Numbered from the stretch's first letter, positions 43,592-52,196 are shown. The stretch is DNA of 64,000 nucleotides from Nocardioides ferulae (GCF_003660455.1 NZ_QZVR01000001.1:310001-374000); one strand, 5' to 3'. The notes: generated by a model from the sequence alone, not told the origin. Numbers and translations: made by a program.

Positions 43592-44346
43592 CCCGGCGCC
43601 GGCCTGCCCCGCTTGCGACCCGTCGTACGACGCCACTCGTCCCAGATCAGATAGCCGAAGCCGCCGAGGCCCAAGACACCGAAGAACCACCACTGCAGCC
43701 CGTAGAAGAAGTGCGGGCCGTTGTCGAGCTCGGGCAGCTCGACCGGCTCGAGCGGCTGCGCCGGGGGTGGGTCCTCCGAGCGCAGCTCGACCCACCCGGT
43801 GAACACCTCGCGGCCGATGGCCTCGCCGATGACCTCGCTGTTCACCGCCCGGGTGGACATGTCGTCGACCTCGGTGCTGGCCCCGGTGCCGTCGGCGCGG
43901 ACGTAGCCGGTCACGGTGACCTCGCCGGCCGGGGGATCGGGGATGTCGGCCTCGTCGCCACCGCGGTTGTCGGTGGCCAGCCAGCCGCGGTCGACCAGCA
44001 GGGTGGTGCCGTCGGTGGTCACCAGCGGCACCACGACGTCGATGCCCGAGGCGCTGTCGCGGGTGCGGTAGCGCACGATGACGGTGTCCTCGGGCGCGTA
44101 GCTGCCGGTGGCGGAGACGACCCGCCACTCGTCGTCCTCGGAGACCGGCTCGCCGGGCGCGAGCACCTCGGCGACGGGCGCGGGGGGCTTGTCCTCGTTC
44201 GCCCGGATCACCGCGTTGTCGGCCTTGCGGTCCTCGAGACGGCCGAACTGCCACTCGCCGAGCCACCAGGTGCCGTAGGCCACGACACCGATCGCGACCG
44301 CGAACAGGGCCCAGCGCCGGCTGAGCAGGAAACCCAGGGAGCGCAC
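43477..44346 (-). CDS. SURF1-family cytochrome oxidase assembly protein
   Basis: 289 residues. Two membrane segments (about 10-28 and 213-232) bracket a large extracytoplasmic domain, with WLGEWQFGRLEDRKADNAVI, LLVDRGWLATD and HFFYGLQWWFFGVLGLGGFGYLIWD as family signatures. SURF1 takes part in haem a insertion into aa3 oxidase, in line with ctaA and ctaB in this window. The final 40 residues are Ser/Pro/Thr-rich and read antisense through the end of the SDR gene; this tail is not expected to be conserved. Confidence 0.88.
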   Translation of the reverse strand: MRSLGFLLSRRWALFAVAIGVVAYGTWWLGEWQFGRLEDRKADNAVIRANEDKPPAPVAEVLAPGEPVSEDDEWRVVSATGSYAPEDTVIVRYRTRDSASGIDVVVPLVTTDGTTLLVDRGWLATDNRGGDEADIPDPPAGEVTVTGYVRADGTGASTEVDDMSTRAVNSEVIGEAIGREVFTGWVELRSEDPPPAQPLEPVELPELDNGPHFFYGLQWWFFGVLGLGGFGYLIWDEWRRTTGRKRGRPAPGQSTRSMPPSTGSITPETNEAAGESRKAATRPNSSGSP

Positions 44347-44398
44347 CGCTCGAGGTTATCCGGCGCACGGGGGATGCCCGATGTGAGGGGCGGGCGCC

Positions 44399-44404
44399 TA
44401 TGCT
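44399..44404 (+). promoter_or_regulatory. -10-like TATGCT before moaA
   Basis: TATGCT ends six bases before the GTG at 44411. Confidence 0.4.
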
Positions 44405-44410
44405 GGCGCG

Positions 44411-45409
44411 GTGACGACTCGGCTGCTGGAGGACCGCTACGGCAGGGTGGCGAGCGACCTTCGGGTCTCTCTCACCGACCGCTGCAACCTGCGCTGCTCC
44501 TACTGCATGCCGCCCGAGGGCCTGGACTGGCTGCCCGACGACTCCGTGCTCACCGACGACGAGGTGGTCCGGCTGATCGGCATCGGCGTCCGACAGCTGG
44601 GCATCCGCGAGGTCCGGTTCACCGGTGGCGAGCCCCTGGTACGCCGCGGGCTCGTCGACATCGTGCGGCGCACCCGCGAGGTCGGGCCCGAGGTCGAGAT
44701 CTCGCTGACCACCAACGCCCTGGGGCTCACCCGCACCGCTCGGGGGCTCGCCGAGGCCGGGCTCGACCGGGTCAACGTCAGCCTCGACACGGTCCGCGCC
44801 GAGACGTTCGCCGCGATCACCCGCCGTGACCGGCTGGGCGACGTGGTCGACGGCCTGGCTGCCGCGCACGAGGCGGGCCTGGGGCCGGTGAAGGTGAACG
44901 CGGTGCTGCTGCGTGGTCTCAACCACGACCAGGGCCCCGAGCTGCTGCGCTGGTGCCTGGCGCGCGGCTATCAGCTGCGGTTCATCGAGCAGATGCCGCT
45001 CGACGCCCAGCACGGCTGGTCGCGCGAGACGATGATCACCGCCGACGAGATCCTGGCCGGGCTGGAGCGCGAGTTCGACCTCGCGCCGGCGACCGAGCCG
45101 CGGGGGAGCGCCCCCGCCGAGCTGTTCCTCGTCGACGGCGGCCCGGCCACCGTCGGCGTCATCGGGTCGGTGACCCGGCCGTTCTGCGGCGACTGCGACC
45201 GGGTGCGGCTCACCGCCGACGGCCAGGTGCGCAACTGCCTGTTCGCCCGCGAGGAGTCCGACCTGCGTGGTGCGCTGCGCGCCGGCGCGTCCGACGACGA
45301 GATCGCCGAGCGCTGGGTGGTCGCGATGCGCGGCAAGGCCGCCGGCCACGGCATCGACGACCCGACCTTCCTGCAGCCGGACCGGCCGATGTCGGCCATC
45401 GGCGGCTGA
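44411..45409 (+). CDS. moaA: GTP 3',8-cyclase MoaA
   Basis: 332 residues, radical SAM enzyme for the first step of molybdenum cofactor synthesis. N-terminal cluster Cys25, Cys29, Cys32 (RCNLRCSYC); GGEPL SAM motif; C-terminal cluster in RPFCGDCDRVRLTADGQVRNCLF; and the Gly-Gly tail MSAIGG. All are required in the family. No other moa gene is nearby. GTG start; a separate transcript from the SURF1 gene is suggested by divergence. Confidence 0.95.
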   Translation: MTTRLLEDRYGRVASDLRVSLTDRCNLRCSYCMPPEGLDWLPDDSVLTDDEVVRLIGIGVRQLGIREVRFTGGEPLVRRGLVDIVRRTREVGPEVEISLTTNALGLTRTARGLAEAGLDRVNVSLDTVRAETFAAITRRDRLGDVVDGLAAAHEAGLGPVKVNAVLLRGLNHDQGPELLRWCLARGYQLRFIEQMPLDAQHGWSRETMITADEILAGLEREFDLAPATEPRGSAPAELFLVDGGPATVGVIGSVTRPFCGDCDRVRLTADGQVRNCLFAREESDLRGALRAGASDDEIAERWVVAMRGKAAGHGIDDPTFLQPDRPMSAIGG

Positions 45410-45529
45410 CGGAGCGTGTCGAGACCGTCCACCGCGTCAGCGGGGACGTCGATGGTGAGCGATGCGGCTCGAGGAGTCGATCGTTCCCCGACACGCCGAC
45501 GAACGGCGTGAATCAGTGACCGGTCGCGG

Positions 45530-45745
45530 TCAACCGCCGTGCGCGACGACGTCCTTGAGGAAGCCCCGGGCACCCAGGAAGTCCGAGAGCGACTCACGGT
45601 GGTCGTCGCAGGCCAGCCACACCTTGCGTCGGTCGGGGGTGTGCAGCTTCGGGTTGTTCCACAGCAGCTGCCAGGTGGCCGGCGCCTGACACCCCTTCGC
45701 GGAGCAGACCGCCACCTCGGGCCCCTCGCCCTCGGCCGCGGTCAT
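45530..45745 (-). CDS. small conserved actinobacterial protein with Cys pairs
   Basis: 71 residues. VCSAKGCQAPATWQLLWNNPKLHTPDRRK and WLACDDHRESLSDFLGARGFLKDVV are shared with many actinobacterial proteins, some annotated as acetone carboxylase without good reason. Cys14, Cys19, Cys45 and His48 could bind zinc. ATG overlaps the DUF3099 gene stop in ATGA. The function is unknown. Confidence 0.78.
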   Translation of the reverse strand: MTAAEGEGPEVAVCSAKGCQAPATWQLLWNNPKLHTPDRRKVWLACDDHRESLSDFLGARGFLKDVVAHGG

Positions 45746-46143
45746 CGATGCCCCGCGCGCGGCTCCGCCGCATGCTCGACCGGGGTGTCTGCCGGGGTGT
45801 CTGCCCGGGTGTCTGCCGGGCCGCCGACGGGACCTGTCGCCCCGAGCTCGGGCCGGTAGGCGGTGTCGGGCAGGTCGACCGCGTCGGTGCCATGGAAGTG
45901 CACGTTCGCGACGACCACCGCGACGTAGGGCAGCCCCACCGCGCCCACGATCAGGATCCAGCACAGCCACCACAGCCCGAACCCGGCGCCGGCGACCACG
46001 GCCCCCACGAAGCACGCGGTGCGCAGCATCATCGACCACACGTAGCGGCGCTGCCGCGCGGCAATGCTGTCGTTGCGGCTCGACGCCGCGGTCGTGATGC
46101 GGATGGCGTCGTCCCGGCGCTGGTCGCGGGCCATGGGTGCCAT
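45742..46143 (-). CDS. DUF3099 membrane protein
   Basis: 133 residues. N-terminal AIRITTAASSRNDSIAARQRRYVWSMMLRTACF is the DUF3099 signature, then two membrane segments (about 31-48 and 52-76). The C-terminal tail is Asp/Thr/Pro/Ala-rich with short repeats (ADTPADTPVE). ATG at 46143 was preferred to the internal one three codons later. It overlaps the small Cys protein gene and is divergent from dodecin. Unknown function. Confidence 0.8.
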   Translation of the reverse strand: MAPMARDQRRDDAIRITTAASSRNDSIAARQRRYVWSMMLRTACFVGAVVAGAGFGLWWLCWILIVGAVGLPYVAVVVANVHFHGTDAVDLPDTAYRPELGATGPVGGPADTRADTPADTPVEHAAEPRAGHR

Positions 46144-46203
46144 CGTACGTCGGCCCCCGTGGCTACGATCGGGCTCCCACCCCAGCAGCCGACGGAGACC
46201 ACC

Positions 46204-46419
46204 ATGACCAACCGCACCTACCGCGTCACCGAGATCGTCGGCACCTCGCCCGACGGCGTCGACGCCGCGATCCGCAACGGCCTGTCGCGGGCCAGCCAGA
46301 CGCTGCGCCACCTCGACTGGTTCGAGGTCACCCAGGTCCGTGGCCAGATCAAGGACGGCGAGGTCGAGCACTTCCAGGTCGGCATGAAGGTCGGCTTCCG
46401 GCTCGAGGACGACGAGTGA
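46204..46419 (+). CDS. dodecin-family flavin-binding protein
   Basis: 71 residues, typical dodecin size. Seen: TYRVTEIVGTSPDGVDAAI, the Trp in HLDWFEVTQVRGQI (flavin-stacking residue), and FQVGMKVGFRLED. Dodecins form 12-mers that store or scavenge FMN, FAD or coenzyme A. ATG preceded by GGAGACCACC. Confidence 0.93.
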   Translation: MTNRTYRVTEIVGTSPDGVDAAIRNGLSRASQTLRHLDWFEVTQVRGQIKDGEVEHFQVGMKVGFRLEDDE

Positions 46420-46498
46420 GCACCCACGAGTGAGCCGGCGCCGGCGGCCGTGACCCGGGCGCCCGGCGCGCGCGTTCGGCGTACCCTGCGGTAATCGC

Positions 46499-46504
46499 TA
46501 GCGT
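46499..46504 (+). promoter_or_regulatory. -10-like TAGCGT before fabG1
   Basis: TAGCGT ends eight bases before the GTG at 46513. Confidence 0.4.
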
Positions 46505-46512
46505 CACCGAAC

Positions 46513-47256
46513 GTGAGCGAGACGACACCCCCGACGAGCCCCGAAGCACCGCACGGCCGCTCGGTGCTGGTCACCGGCGGCAACCGCGGCATCGGCCGGG
46601 CGGTCGCCGAGGCGTTCCTGGCCCAGGGCGACCGGGTCGCGGTCACCACCCGCAGCGGCGGCGCACCCGACGGCGCCCTCGACGTACGCTGCGACGTCAC
46701 CGACCCCGGGTCCGTCGAGGCCGCCTTCGCCGAGGTCGAGGCCGCGCACGGCCCGGTGGAGGTGCTGGTCGCCAACGCCGGCATCACCGCCGACACGCTC
46801 GTCCTGCGGATGTCGGAGGAGGACTGGTCGAGCGTCGTCGAGACCAACCTCACCGGCTCGTTCCGGGTCGCCAAACGCGCCGCCAAGGGCATGCTGCGGC
46901 TGCGCCGGGGCCGGATCGTGTTCATCTCCTCCGTCGTGGGGCTGCTCGGCTCGGCCGGTCAGGTCAACTACGCGGCCTCCAAGGCGGGCCTGGTCGGCAT
47001 GGCCCGGTCGTTGGCGCGCGAGCTGGGCTCGCGCTCGATCACCGCGAACGTGGTCGCCCCCGGCTTCGTCGAGACCGACATGACCGCGGTGCTCACCGAC
47101 GACCAGCGCGCCGCCATCAAGGCGCAGGTGCCGCTGGGCCGCTACGCCGCGCCGGGCGAGGTGGCCGCCGCGGTCACCTGGCTCGCCGGGGAGGGCGGCG
47201 GCTACGTCACCGGCGCGGTGATCCCGGTCGACGGCGGGCTCGGCATGGGCCACTAG
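46513..47256 (+). CDS. fabG1: 3-oxoacyl-ACP reductase (FabG/MabA-like)
   Basis: 247 residues, SDR. TGGNRGIG at 21-28, NAG at 88-90, and catalytic Ser140, Tyr153, Lys157 (NYAASKAG) are all present. Lies 69 bases before inhA, the mabA-inhA arrangement of FAS-II in actinobacteria, so it probably reduces beta-ketoacyl-ACP in fatty acid elongation. GTG start. Confidence 0.93.
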   Translation: MSETTPPTSPEAPHGRSVLVTGGNRGIGRAVAEAFLAQGDRVAVTTRSGGAPDGALDVRCDVTDPGSVEAAFAEVEAAHGPVEVLVANAGITADTLVLRMSEEDWSSVVETNLTGSFRVAKRAAKGMLRLRRGRIVFISSVVGLLGSAGQVNYAASKAGLVGMARSLARELGSRSITANVVAPGFVETDMTAVLTDDQRAAIKAQVPLGRYAAPGEVAAAVTWLAGEGGGYVTGAVIPVDGGLGMGH

Positions 47257-47325
47257 CGCTCGCAGCGGGGAGCGCGAGCGCTCCCGACCATCGACCACAG
47301 ACAGAGGGAGCAGAGGGAGACGAGC

Positions 47326-48096
47326 ATGGGCATCCTCGAGGGCAAGCGGATCCTGGTCGCCGGCGTGACCATGGACTCCTCGATCGGCTTCGCGACCGCG
47401 AAGGTCGCGCAGGAGCAGGGCGCGACGGTGCTGATCTCCAACTTCGGGCGGGCGCTCGGCATCACCCGCCGGATCGCCAAGCGGCTCCCCGTCGAGCCGC
47501 CGGTGCTCGAGCTCGACGTGACCGACGAGGAGCACCTGGGCCGCCTCCCCGATCTGGTGCGCGAGCATGTCGACGGCCTCGACGGCGTCGTGCACTCGAT
47601 CGCCTACGGCAACCCCGAGACGCTGCTCGGCGGCAGGTTCCTCGACGGCCCCTGGCCCGACGTGGCCCAGGCGGTCCAGGTCTCGGCGTACTCCCTGAAG
47701 TCGCTGGCGACCGCCTGCCGTCCCCTGCTCACGCCCGGGTCGGGCGTCGTCGGGCTCACCTTCGACGCCACGGTGGCCTGGCCCGCCTACGACTGGATGG
47801 GCGTGGCGAAGGCCGGGCTGGAGTCCTGCGCCCGCTACCTCGCTCGCGACCTCGGACCGGAGGGGGTGCGGGTGAACCTGGTCTCGGCCGGGCCCCTGCG
47901 CACGCTCGCAGCCAAGGCCATCCCCGGCTTCGAGGAGCTCGACGCGATGTGGTCGAGCCGGTCGCCGCTGGGGTGGGACAACACCGACCAGGAGCCCACC
48001 GCACGAGCGGTCTGCGCGCTGCTGTCGGACTTCTTCCCGGCCACGACGGGTGAGATCGTGCACGTCGACGGCGGCTTCCACGCCATGGGCGCCTGA
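47326..48096 (+). CDS. inhA: enoyl-ACP reductase (InhA/FabI-like)
   Basis: 256 residues. Ser91, Phe146, Tyr155 and Lys162 occupy the InhA positions Ser94, Phe149, Tyr158 and Lys165 (Y-x6-K spacing, AYDWMGVAK). MGILEGKRILVAGVTMDSSIGF forms the NADH site. Last reductive step of FAS-II, and target of isoniazid and triclosan in relatives. Preceded by AGGGAGACGAGC. Coupled in position to fabG1. Confidence 0.94.
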   Translation: MGILEGKRILVAGVTMDSSIGFATAKVAQEQGATVLISNFGRALGITRRIAKRLPVEPPVLELDVTDEEHLGRLPDLVREHVDGLDGVVHSIAYGNPETLLGGRFLDGPWPDVAQAVQVSAYSLKSLATACRPLLTPGSGVVGLTFDATVAWPAYDWMGVAKAGLESCARYLARDLGPEGVRVNLVSAGPLRTLAAKAIPGFEELDAMWSSRSPLGWDNTDQEPTARAVCALLSDFFPATTGEIVHVDGGFHAMGA

Positions 48097-48113
48097 CCGG
48101 CCCGACACGCCCG

Positions 48114-48683
48114 ATGACCGACCCGGCGCCGGATCCCGTGGCCGCGACTGAGAAACTGGATCCCGTGCAGCAGCCACAGTCGCGGGTGATCGTGGTGATG
48201 CGGCACGCCCAGGCCGAGGACACCGCGGCCAGCGACTTCGAGCGGCGGCTCACCGACCGCGGACGCCGCGACGCTCAGGCCGCCGGCCAGTGGCTGCGCG
48301 CGCACGGCACCGTCGTCGACCACGCGCTGGTCTCGGCGGCCGCCCGCGCCAGCGAGACCTGGGCGCGCCTCGCGCACGGCGCCGGCTGGGAGCTCACCCC
48401 CGACCTCGACCGTGGCCTCTACTCCGCCGGGCCGGAGAGCGCGCTCGATCTCGTGCGGGCGGTGCCCGACGAGGTCTCGACGTTGCTGCTCTTGGGGCAC
48501 AACCCGACCGTCGCCCTGCTGGCCCAGTTGCTCGACGACGGCGAAGGCGACGCCGAGGCCGGCAACCAGCTGGCGATGGGCTATCCGACCGGGGCGATCA
48601 GCGTGTTCCGCCTCGAGGGTCCTTGGGCCGACCTCGGGTCGGGCTCGGCGAGTCTGACTGCCTTCCACGTGCCGCGCGGCTGA
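48114..48683 (+). CDS. SixA-type histidine phosphatase
   Basis: 189 residues. VVMRHAQAE (Arg30-His31 phosphohistidine), SAAARASETW, and LLLLGHNPTVALLAQ (second His) are the SixA/phosphoglycerate-mutase-like histidine phosphatase pattern. Probably removes phosphate from phosphohistidine proteins or small substrates. Start ATG at 48114, though GTG at 48165 is possible. The TGA stop lies inside the first unit of the 32-bp repeat array. Confidence 0.85.
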   Translation: MTDPAPDPVAATEKLDPVQQPQSRVIVVMRHAQAEDTAASDFERRLTDRGRRDAQAAGQWLRAHGTVVDHALVSAAARASETWARLAHGAGWELTPDLDRGLYSAGPESALDLVRAVPDEVSTLLLLGHNPTVALLAQLLDDGEGDAEAGNQLAMGYPTGAISVFRLEGPWADLGSGSASLTAFHVPRG

Positions 48684-48796
48684 CCCGTCACCTTTGGTGG
48701 TTGTCTGGGCGCTGACCTGCCGCTCGTGGTGGTCGGGAGGCCGGTGACCTGCCGTTTGTGGTGGTCGGGAGGTCGGTGACCTGCCGTTTGCGGTGG
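48680..48796 (+). repeat. 32-bp-period repeat array, 4 units, forward
   Basis: TGACC at 48681, 48713, 48745 and 48777. The first unit is degenerate and supplies the stop codon of the histidine phosphatase gene. The spacer of the others is about TCGGGAGGYCG. Confidence 0.85.
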
Positions 48797-48818
48797 TGGG
48801 ACGGGGACAACCTCCCGC

Positions 48819-48850
48819 GTGCCGTCCCGGGGCCGGACGGTCGACGGCAC
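48819..48850. other. hairpin between opposed repeat arrays
   Basis: GTGCCGTC (48819-48826) and GACGGCAC (48843-48850) form an 8-bp stem with a 16-base loop, in the about 80 bases separating the forward array from the inverted one. TCGACGGCACACCCTGAG here is similar to TCGACGGTGCACCGTCGAG at 5631. Confidence 0.5.
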
Positions 48851-49190
48851 ACCCTGAGATGGCAGGTCAGCGCGGACCCACCGACCACGAGTGGCGGGTC
48901 AGCGCGGACCCACCGACCATGAGTGGCGGGTCAGCGTGGATCCACCGACCATGAGTGGCGGGTCAGCGTGGATCCACCGACCACGAGTGGCGGGTCAGCG
49001 CGGACCCACCGACCATGAGTGGCGGGTCAGCGTGGACCCACCGACCACGAGTGACGGGTCAGCGTGGATCCACCGACCACGAGTGGCAGGTCAGCGTGGA
49101 TCCACCGACCACGAGTGGCGGGTCAGCGTGGATCCACCGACCACGAATGGCGGGTCAGCGCGGATCCACCGACCACGAATGGCGGGTCGG
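48850..49190 (-). repeat. 32-bp-period repeat array, 11 units, inverted
   Basis: GGTCA at 48865, 48897, 48929, 48961, 48993, 49025, 49057, 49089, 49121 and 49153, then a GGTCG variant at 49185; all exactly 32 bases apart. Core CGACCAYGARTGGCGGGTCAG, spacer mostly CGTGGATCCAC or CGCGGACCCAC. The first unit is degenerate. The last unit runs up to the serB stop codon (49193). With the forward array it fills the 509-base gap 48684-49192, in which I see no gene. Confidence 0.92.
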
Positions 49191-49192
49191 GG

Positions 49193-50413
49193 TCAGAGCG
49201 GGGGAGCGGGAGTGATGAAGCCGGCCTCGGCGTCGGCCGCCTCGACCTCCTCGCGGGAGATGCCGAGCAGATAGACGATCGTGTCGAGGTAGGGCACGTT
49301 GACGGAGGTGTCGGCCGCGTCGCGCACCACCGGCTTGGCGTTGAAGGCGATGCCGAGCCCGGCGGCGTTGAGCATGTCGAGGTCGTTGGCGCCGTCGCCG
49401 ATCGCGATCACCGCGGCCTCGGGCACCCCCGACTCGGCGGCGAACTCGCGCAGGGCGGCGGCCTTGCCGGCCCGGTCGACGACCGCACCGACGATCTCAC
49501 CGGTGATCGTGCCGTCGACGATCTCGAGCTCGTTGGCGCGGGCGAAGTGGATGCCCAGATCCGCGGCGAGCCGATCGGTGATCTGGCTGAAGCCGCCCGA
49601 GACGATCGCGAAGCGATAGCCGAGCCGGGCCAGCGTGCGCACCATCGTCCGGGCGCCCGGGGACAGCACGATCTCGTCGTACACCTCGTCGAGCACGGCC
49701 GCGTCCAGGCCGGCCAGCAGCTTGACCCGGGCCCGCAGCGAGGCCTCGAAGTCGAGCTCGCCGCGCATCGCCGCCTCGGTGATCTCGGCGACCTGCGCCT
49801 CGCAGCCGGCGTGTGCGGCGAGCATCTCGATCACCTCACCCTGGATCAGGGTCGAGTCGACGTCCATCACGATCAGCCGCATGCCGCGCCGCATCAGCGT
49901 GGCGGGCTGCACGGCGAGGTCGACGCGGTGCTGGGCGGCCTCGGCGGCGAGCGCGGTGCGCAGCGCGGCCGTGTCGACGCCGGAGACGTGCAGGTCGATC
50001 GCGGTGACCGGGTAGCGCGCCATCCGCTCGATGCGGTCGATGTTGGCGCCCAGGTCGGCGACCCGCCCGGCGATCGCCGCGACCGCCCGCGCGCTCAACG
50101 GGCTGCCGATCATCGTGACGTGGGAGCGCCCGTCGGAGCGGCGGCTGTTATCGCCGACACCTCGCTCGACGTCGACGCTCATGCCCAGCGTGCGCCCCGT
50201 CTGGTGCACCTCCTCGGCGAGCCGTCGCCAGTCGCGCGGCGCGGTGACGAGGAGCCCGAGGATCAGGCGCCCGCGGAGCACGATCTGCTCGATGTCGACC
50301 ACCTCGACGCCGGCGTGGGCGAGCGTGGCGAAGATCGAGGAGGTCACGCCCGGCCGGTCCTTGCCGGTGAGCGTGATCAGCAGGGTCTCGGGCCGCGACG
50401 TGGTCTGGGTCAT
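49193..50413 (-). CDS. serB: phosphoserine phosphatase with ACT domains
   Basis: 406 residues. Two N-terminal ACT-type domains (about 8-85 and 97-172) for amino-acid sensing, then a HAD phosphatase: nucleophile Asp184 in VMDVDSTLIQGEVIEML, SGGFSQITDRLA, and IGDGANDLDMLNAAGLGIAFNAKP. This architecture is typical of actinobacterial SerB2, the last step of serine synthesis. The stop at the edge of the repeat array is notable. Confidence 0.94.
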   Translation of the reverse strand: MTQTTSRPETLLITLTGKDRPGVTSSIFATLAHAGVEVVDIEQIVLRGRLILGLLVTAPRDWRRLAEEVHQTGRTLGMSVDVERGVGDNSRRSDGRSHVTMIGSPLSARAVAAIAGRVADLGANIDRIERMARYPVTAIDLHVSGVDTAALRTALAAEAAQHRVDLAVQPATLMRRGMRLIVMDVDSTLIQGEVIEMLAAHAGCEAQVAEITEAAMRGELDFEASLRARVKLLAGLDAAVLDEVYDEIVLSPGARTMVRTLARLGYRFAIVSGGFSQITDRLAADLGIHFARANELEIVDGTITGEIVGAVVDRAGKAAALREFAAESGVPEAAVIAIGDGANDLDMLNAAGLGIAFNAKPVVRDAADTSVNVPYLDTIVYLLGISREEVEAADAEAGFITPAPPL

Positions 50414-50447
50414 CTCGCCCCGAAGGCTATCGCTGGCACCGTGGCGC

Positions 50448-51236
50448 TCAGTCCGGCGGCCAGACCTCGGGCGAGCAGGCCGCGGTGAGCGCCCGTCGTC
50501 CGGCTCGCTCCAGGGGGACCAGCGCGGAGCGCCGCCGCTCCATCTCTTGCGCCGTGACGGCGCCGCCGTCGTCCTCGAGCGCGAGCTCGGCGATCTCCAG
50601 GGCCTGCAGCCCGCGGGCCGCCAGCTCCACGCAGCGCGCCGGCACGCCCTCGGGGGCGGTGAGCCGGTCGCGGTGGCGCAGGTCCATCAGCCGGTCGGCG
50701 ACCTCGGGCCGCCAACGGGCGACGTCGAGGGCGGCCAGCTCGTCGGCGGTCTGGAGCAGCGCGGCGCGGAGCGCGCGGTCGGCCTCGCCGACGTCGGGCA
50801 GCTGCCGGCGCTCGGCCCGGTGGGCCACCCAGGCGACGGCCGCGCCGGTGCGCACCGGAACCAGACCCACACCGCCCACCTCGAGACCGCCGTCGAGCAG
50901 CGCCACGATGGCGCGGCCCTCCTCGAGCGCGGCGTGGTTGAAGGCCGGGGGCCCACCCAGCCCCACCGGGTCACCCTCGACGGGGAACGAGGCACCGAGA
51001 GACCGCGCCCCCTCGACCCGGAGCCGGCCGAGCCCGGTCACGAGCGGCTCGGCGACCGGCTCGGCGGTCGGGTCACCGCCGAGCAGAGCGGCCAGCCCGA
51101 CCACCGTGTGGGTCGCGTCACCGCCGATCACCGCGTCGACCATGAGGTCGGCGACCACGTGTCCGCGCAGCCAGGCGGTGCCCCACCAGGCGAGACGTCC
51201 GGCGTCGGGCAGGGCGTCGGGTGCGGCATCGGTCAC
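50448..51236 (-). CDS. conserved hypothetical protein
   Basis: 262 residues from GTG 51236. No membrane segment or known motif. Visible: RLAWWGTAWLRGHVVADLMVDAV near the N-terminus, an Ala/Leu/Arg-rich helical body, and a C-terminal ALTAACSPEVWPPD. A relative appears to be present beside serB in other actinobacteria, but I cannot name it. Between serB and the divergent ABC ATPase gene. Confidence 0.65.
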   Translation of the reverse strand: MTDAAPDALPDAGRLAWWGTAWLRGHVVADLMVDAVIGGDATHTVVGLAALLGGDPTAEPVAEPLVTGLGRLRVEGARSLGASFPVEGDPVGLGGPPAFNHAALEEGRAIVALLDGGLEVGGVGLVPVRTGAAVAWVAHRAERRQLPDVGEADRALRAALLQTADELAALDVARWRPEVADRLMDLRHRDRLTAPEGVPARCVELAARGLQALEIAELALEDDGGAVTAQEMERRRSALVPLERAGRRALTAACSPEVWPPD

Positions 51237-51277
51237 GGGCGGTGAGGATACGCGCGGCCGGCCTCCGGGTCGCTCGC

Positions 51278-51283
51278 TAGGGT
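51278..51283 (+). promoter_or_regulatory. -10-like TAGGGT before the ABC ATPase at 51291
   Basis: TAGGGT ends seven bases before ATG 51291; no convincing -35. Confidence 0.4.
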
Positions 51284-51290
51284 GACGGGC

Positions 51291-52085
51291 ATGGCCGCAG
51301 TCCTGGAGTTCGCCGGTGTCACCGTCCGACGCGGCCAGGCCACCTTGCTCGACGGCGTCGACTGGGTGGTCGAGGAGGACGAACGCTGGGTGATCCTCGG
51401 CCCCAACGGGGCCGGCAAGACGACCCTGCTGCAGGTCGCCTCGGCCCAGCTGCACCCGACGTCCGGCGTGGCGGGCATCCTCGAGGAGGTCCTCGGGACC
51501 GTCGACGTCTTCGAGCTGCGCCCGCGCATCGGGCTGACCAGCGCCGCGCTCGCCGAGCGCATCCCGCGCGGCGAGCGGGTGCACGACGTGGTCGTCTCCG
51601 CGTCGTACGGCGTGGTCGGCCGCTGGCGCGAGGAGTACGACGACCTCGACCACGACCGGGCCGCGTCATTGCTGACCGAGCTGGGCGCCGGCCACCTGTC
51701 CGACCGCACCTTCGGCACGCTGAGCGAGGGGGAGCGGAAGCGGGTGCAGATCGCCCGGGCCTTGATGGTCGACCCCGAGCTGCTGCTGCTCGACGAGCCG
51801 GCGGCGGGGCTCGACCTCGGCGGCCGGGAGGATCTGGTGTCGACGCTGTCGGTGCTGGCCATGGACGCCGAGTCGCCGGCGACGGTGCTGGTCTCGCACC
51901 ACGTCGAGGAGATCCCGCCCGGGTTCACCCACGCTCTCCTGCTGCGGCAGGGGCGGGTGGTCGCCGGTGGGCTGCTGGACCACACCCTCACCGAGGAGAA
52001 CCTCTCGGCCACCTTCGGGATGCCCTTGGCGCTCACTCACACCGACGGCCGCTGGGCGGCTCGCAGACAGACGCGGCACCGCTGA
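51291..52085 (+). CDS. stand-alone ABC ATP-binding protein
   Basis: 264 residues. Walker A GPNGAGKTT, signature LSEGERKRVQIARAL, Walker B LLLLDEPAAGLDLGG, and H-loop VSHHVEEIPPGFTHALLL. The VEEIPPGFTHAL motif is found in ModF/YlmA-like ATPases lacking a permease partner; none is adjacent here. The signature reads LSEGE rather than LSGGQ. Function unassigned; start ATG with a -10-like element just before. Confidence 0.85.
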   Translation: MAAVLEFAGVTVRRGQATLLDGVDWVVEEDERWVILGPNGAGKTTLLQVASAQLHPTSGVAGILEEVLGTVDVFELRPRIGLTSAALAERIPRGERVHDVVVSASYGVVGRWREEYDDLDHDRAASLLTELGAGHLSDRTFGTLSEGERKRVQIARALMVDPELLLLDEPAAGLDLGGREDLVSTLSVLAMDAESPATVLVSHHVEEIPPGFTHALLLRQGRVVAGGLLDHTLTEENLSATFGMPLALTHTDGRWAARRQTRHR

Positions 52086-52090
52086 GCCGC

Positions 52091-52136
52091 ATCCACCGAC
52101 CTTCGCCTGCTGCGCGCACGCCGCGTATCGGTGGAT
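52091..52136 (+). terminator. inverted repeat after the ABC ATPase gene
   Basis: ATCCACCGA (52091-52099) and TCGGTGGAT (52128-52136) are exact inverses with a GC-rich 28-base interior. Lies just after the stop and before the next -10. Confidence 0.4.
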
Positions 52137-52183
52137 CCGGCCCGAGTGCCCCCGGGCCCGCCCCGCCGTGCGCGGCCGAGGGC

Positions 52184-52189
52184 TAGGGT
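52184..52189 (+). promoter_or_regulatory. -10-like TAGGGT before the NfeD gene
   Basis: TAGGGT ends seven bases before ATG 52197. Confidence 0.4.
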
Positions 52190-52196
52190 TTCGGAC

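Noticed and set aside
48850..49190. CRISPR array
   Set aside because: Period is a constant 32 bases, but spacers are only 11 bases and nearly the same within the array, and no cas gene is present.
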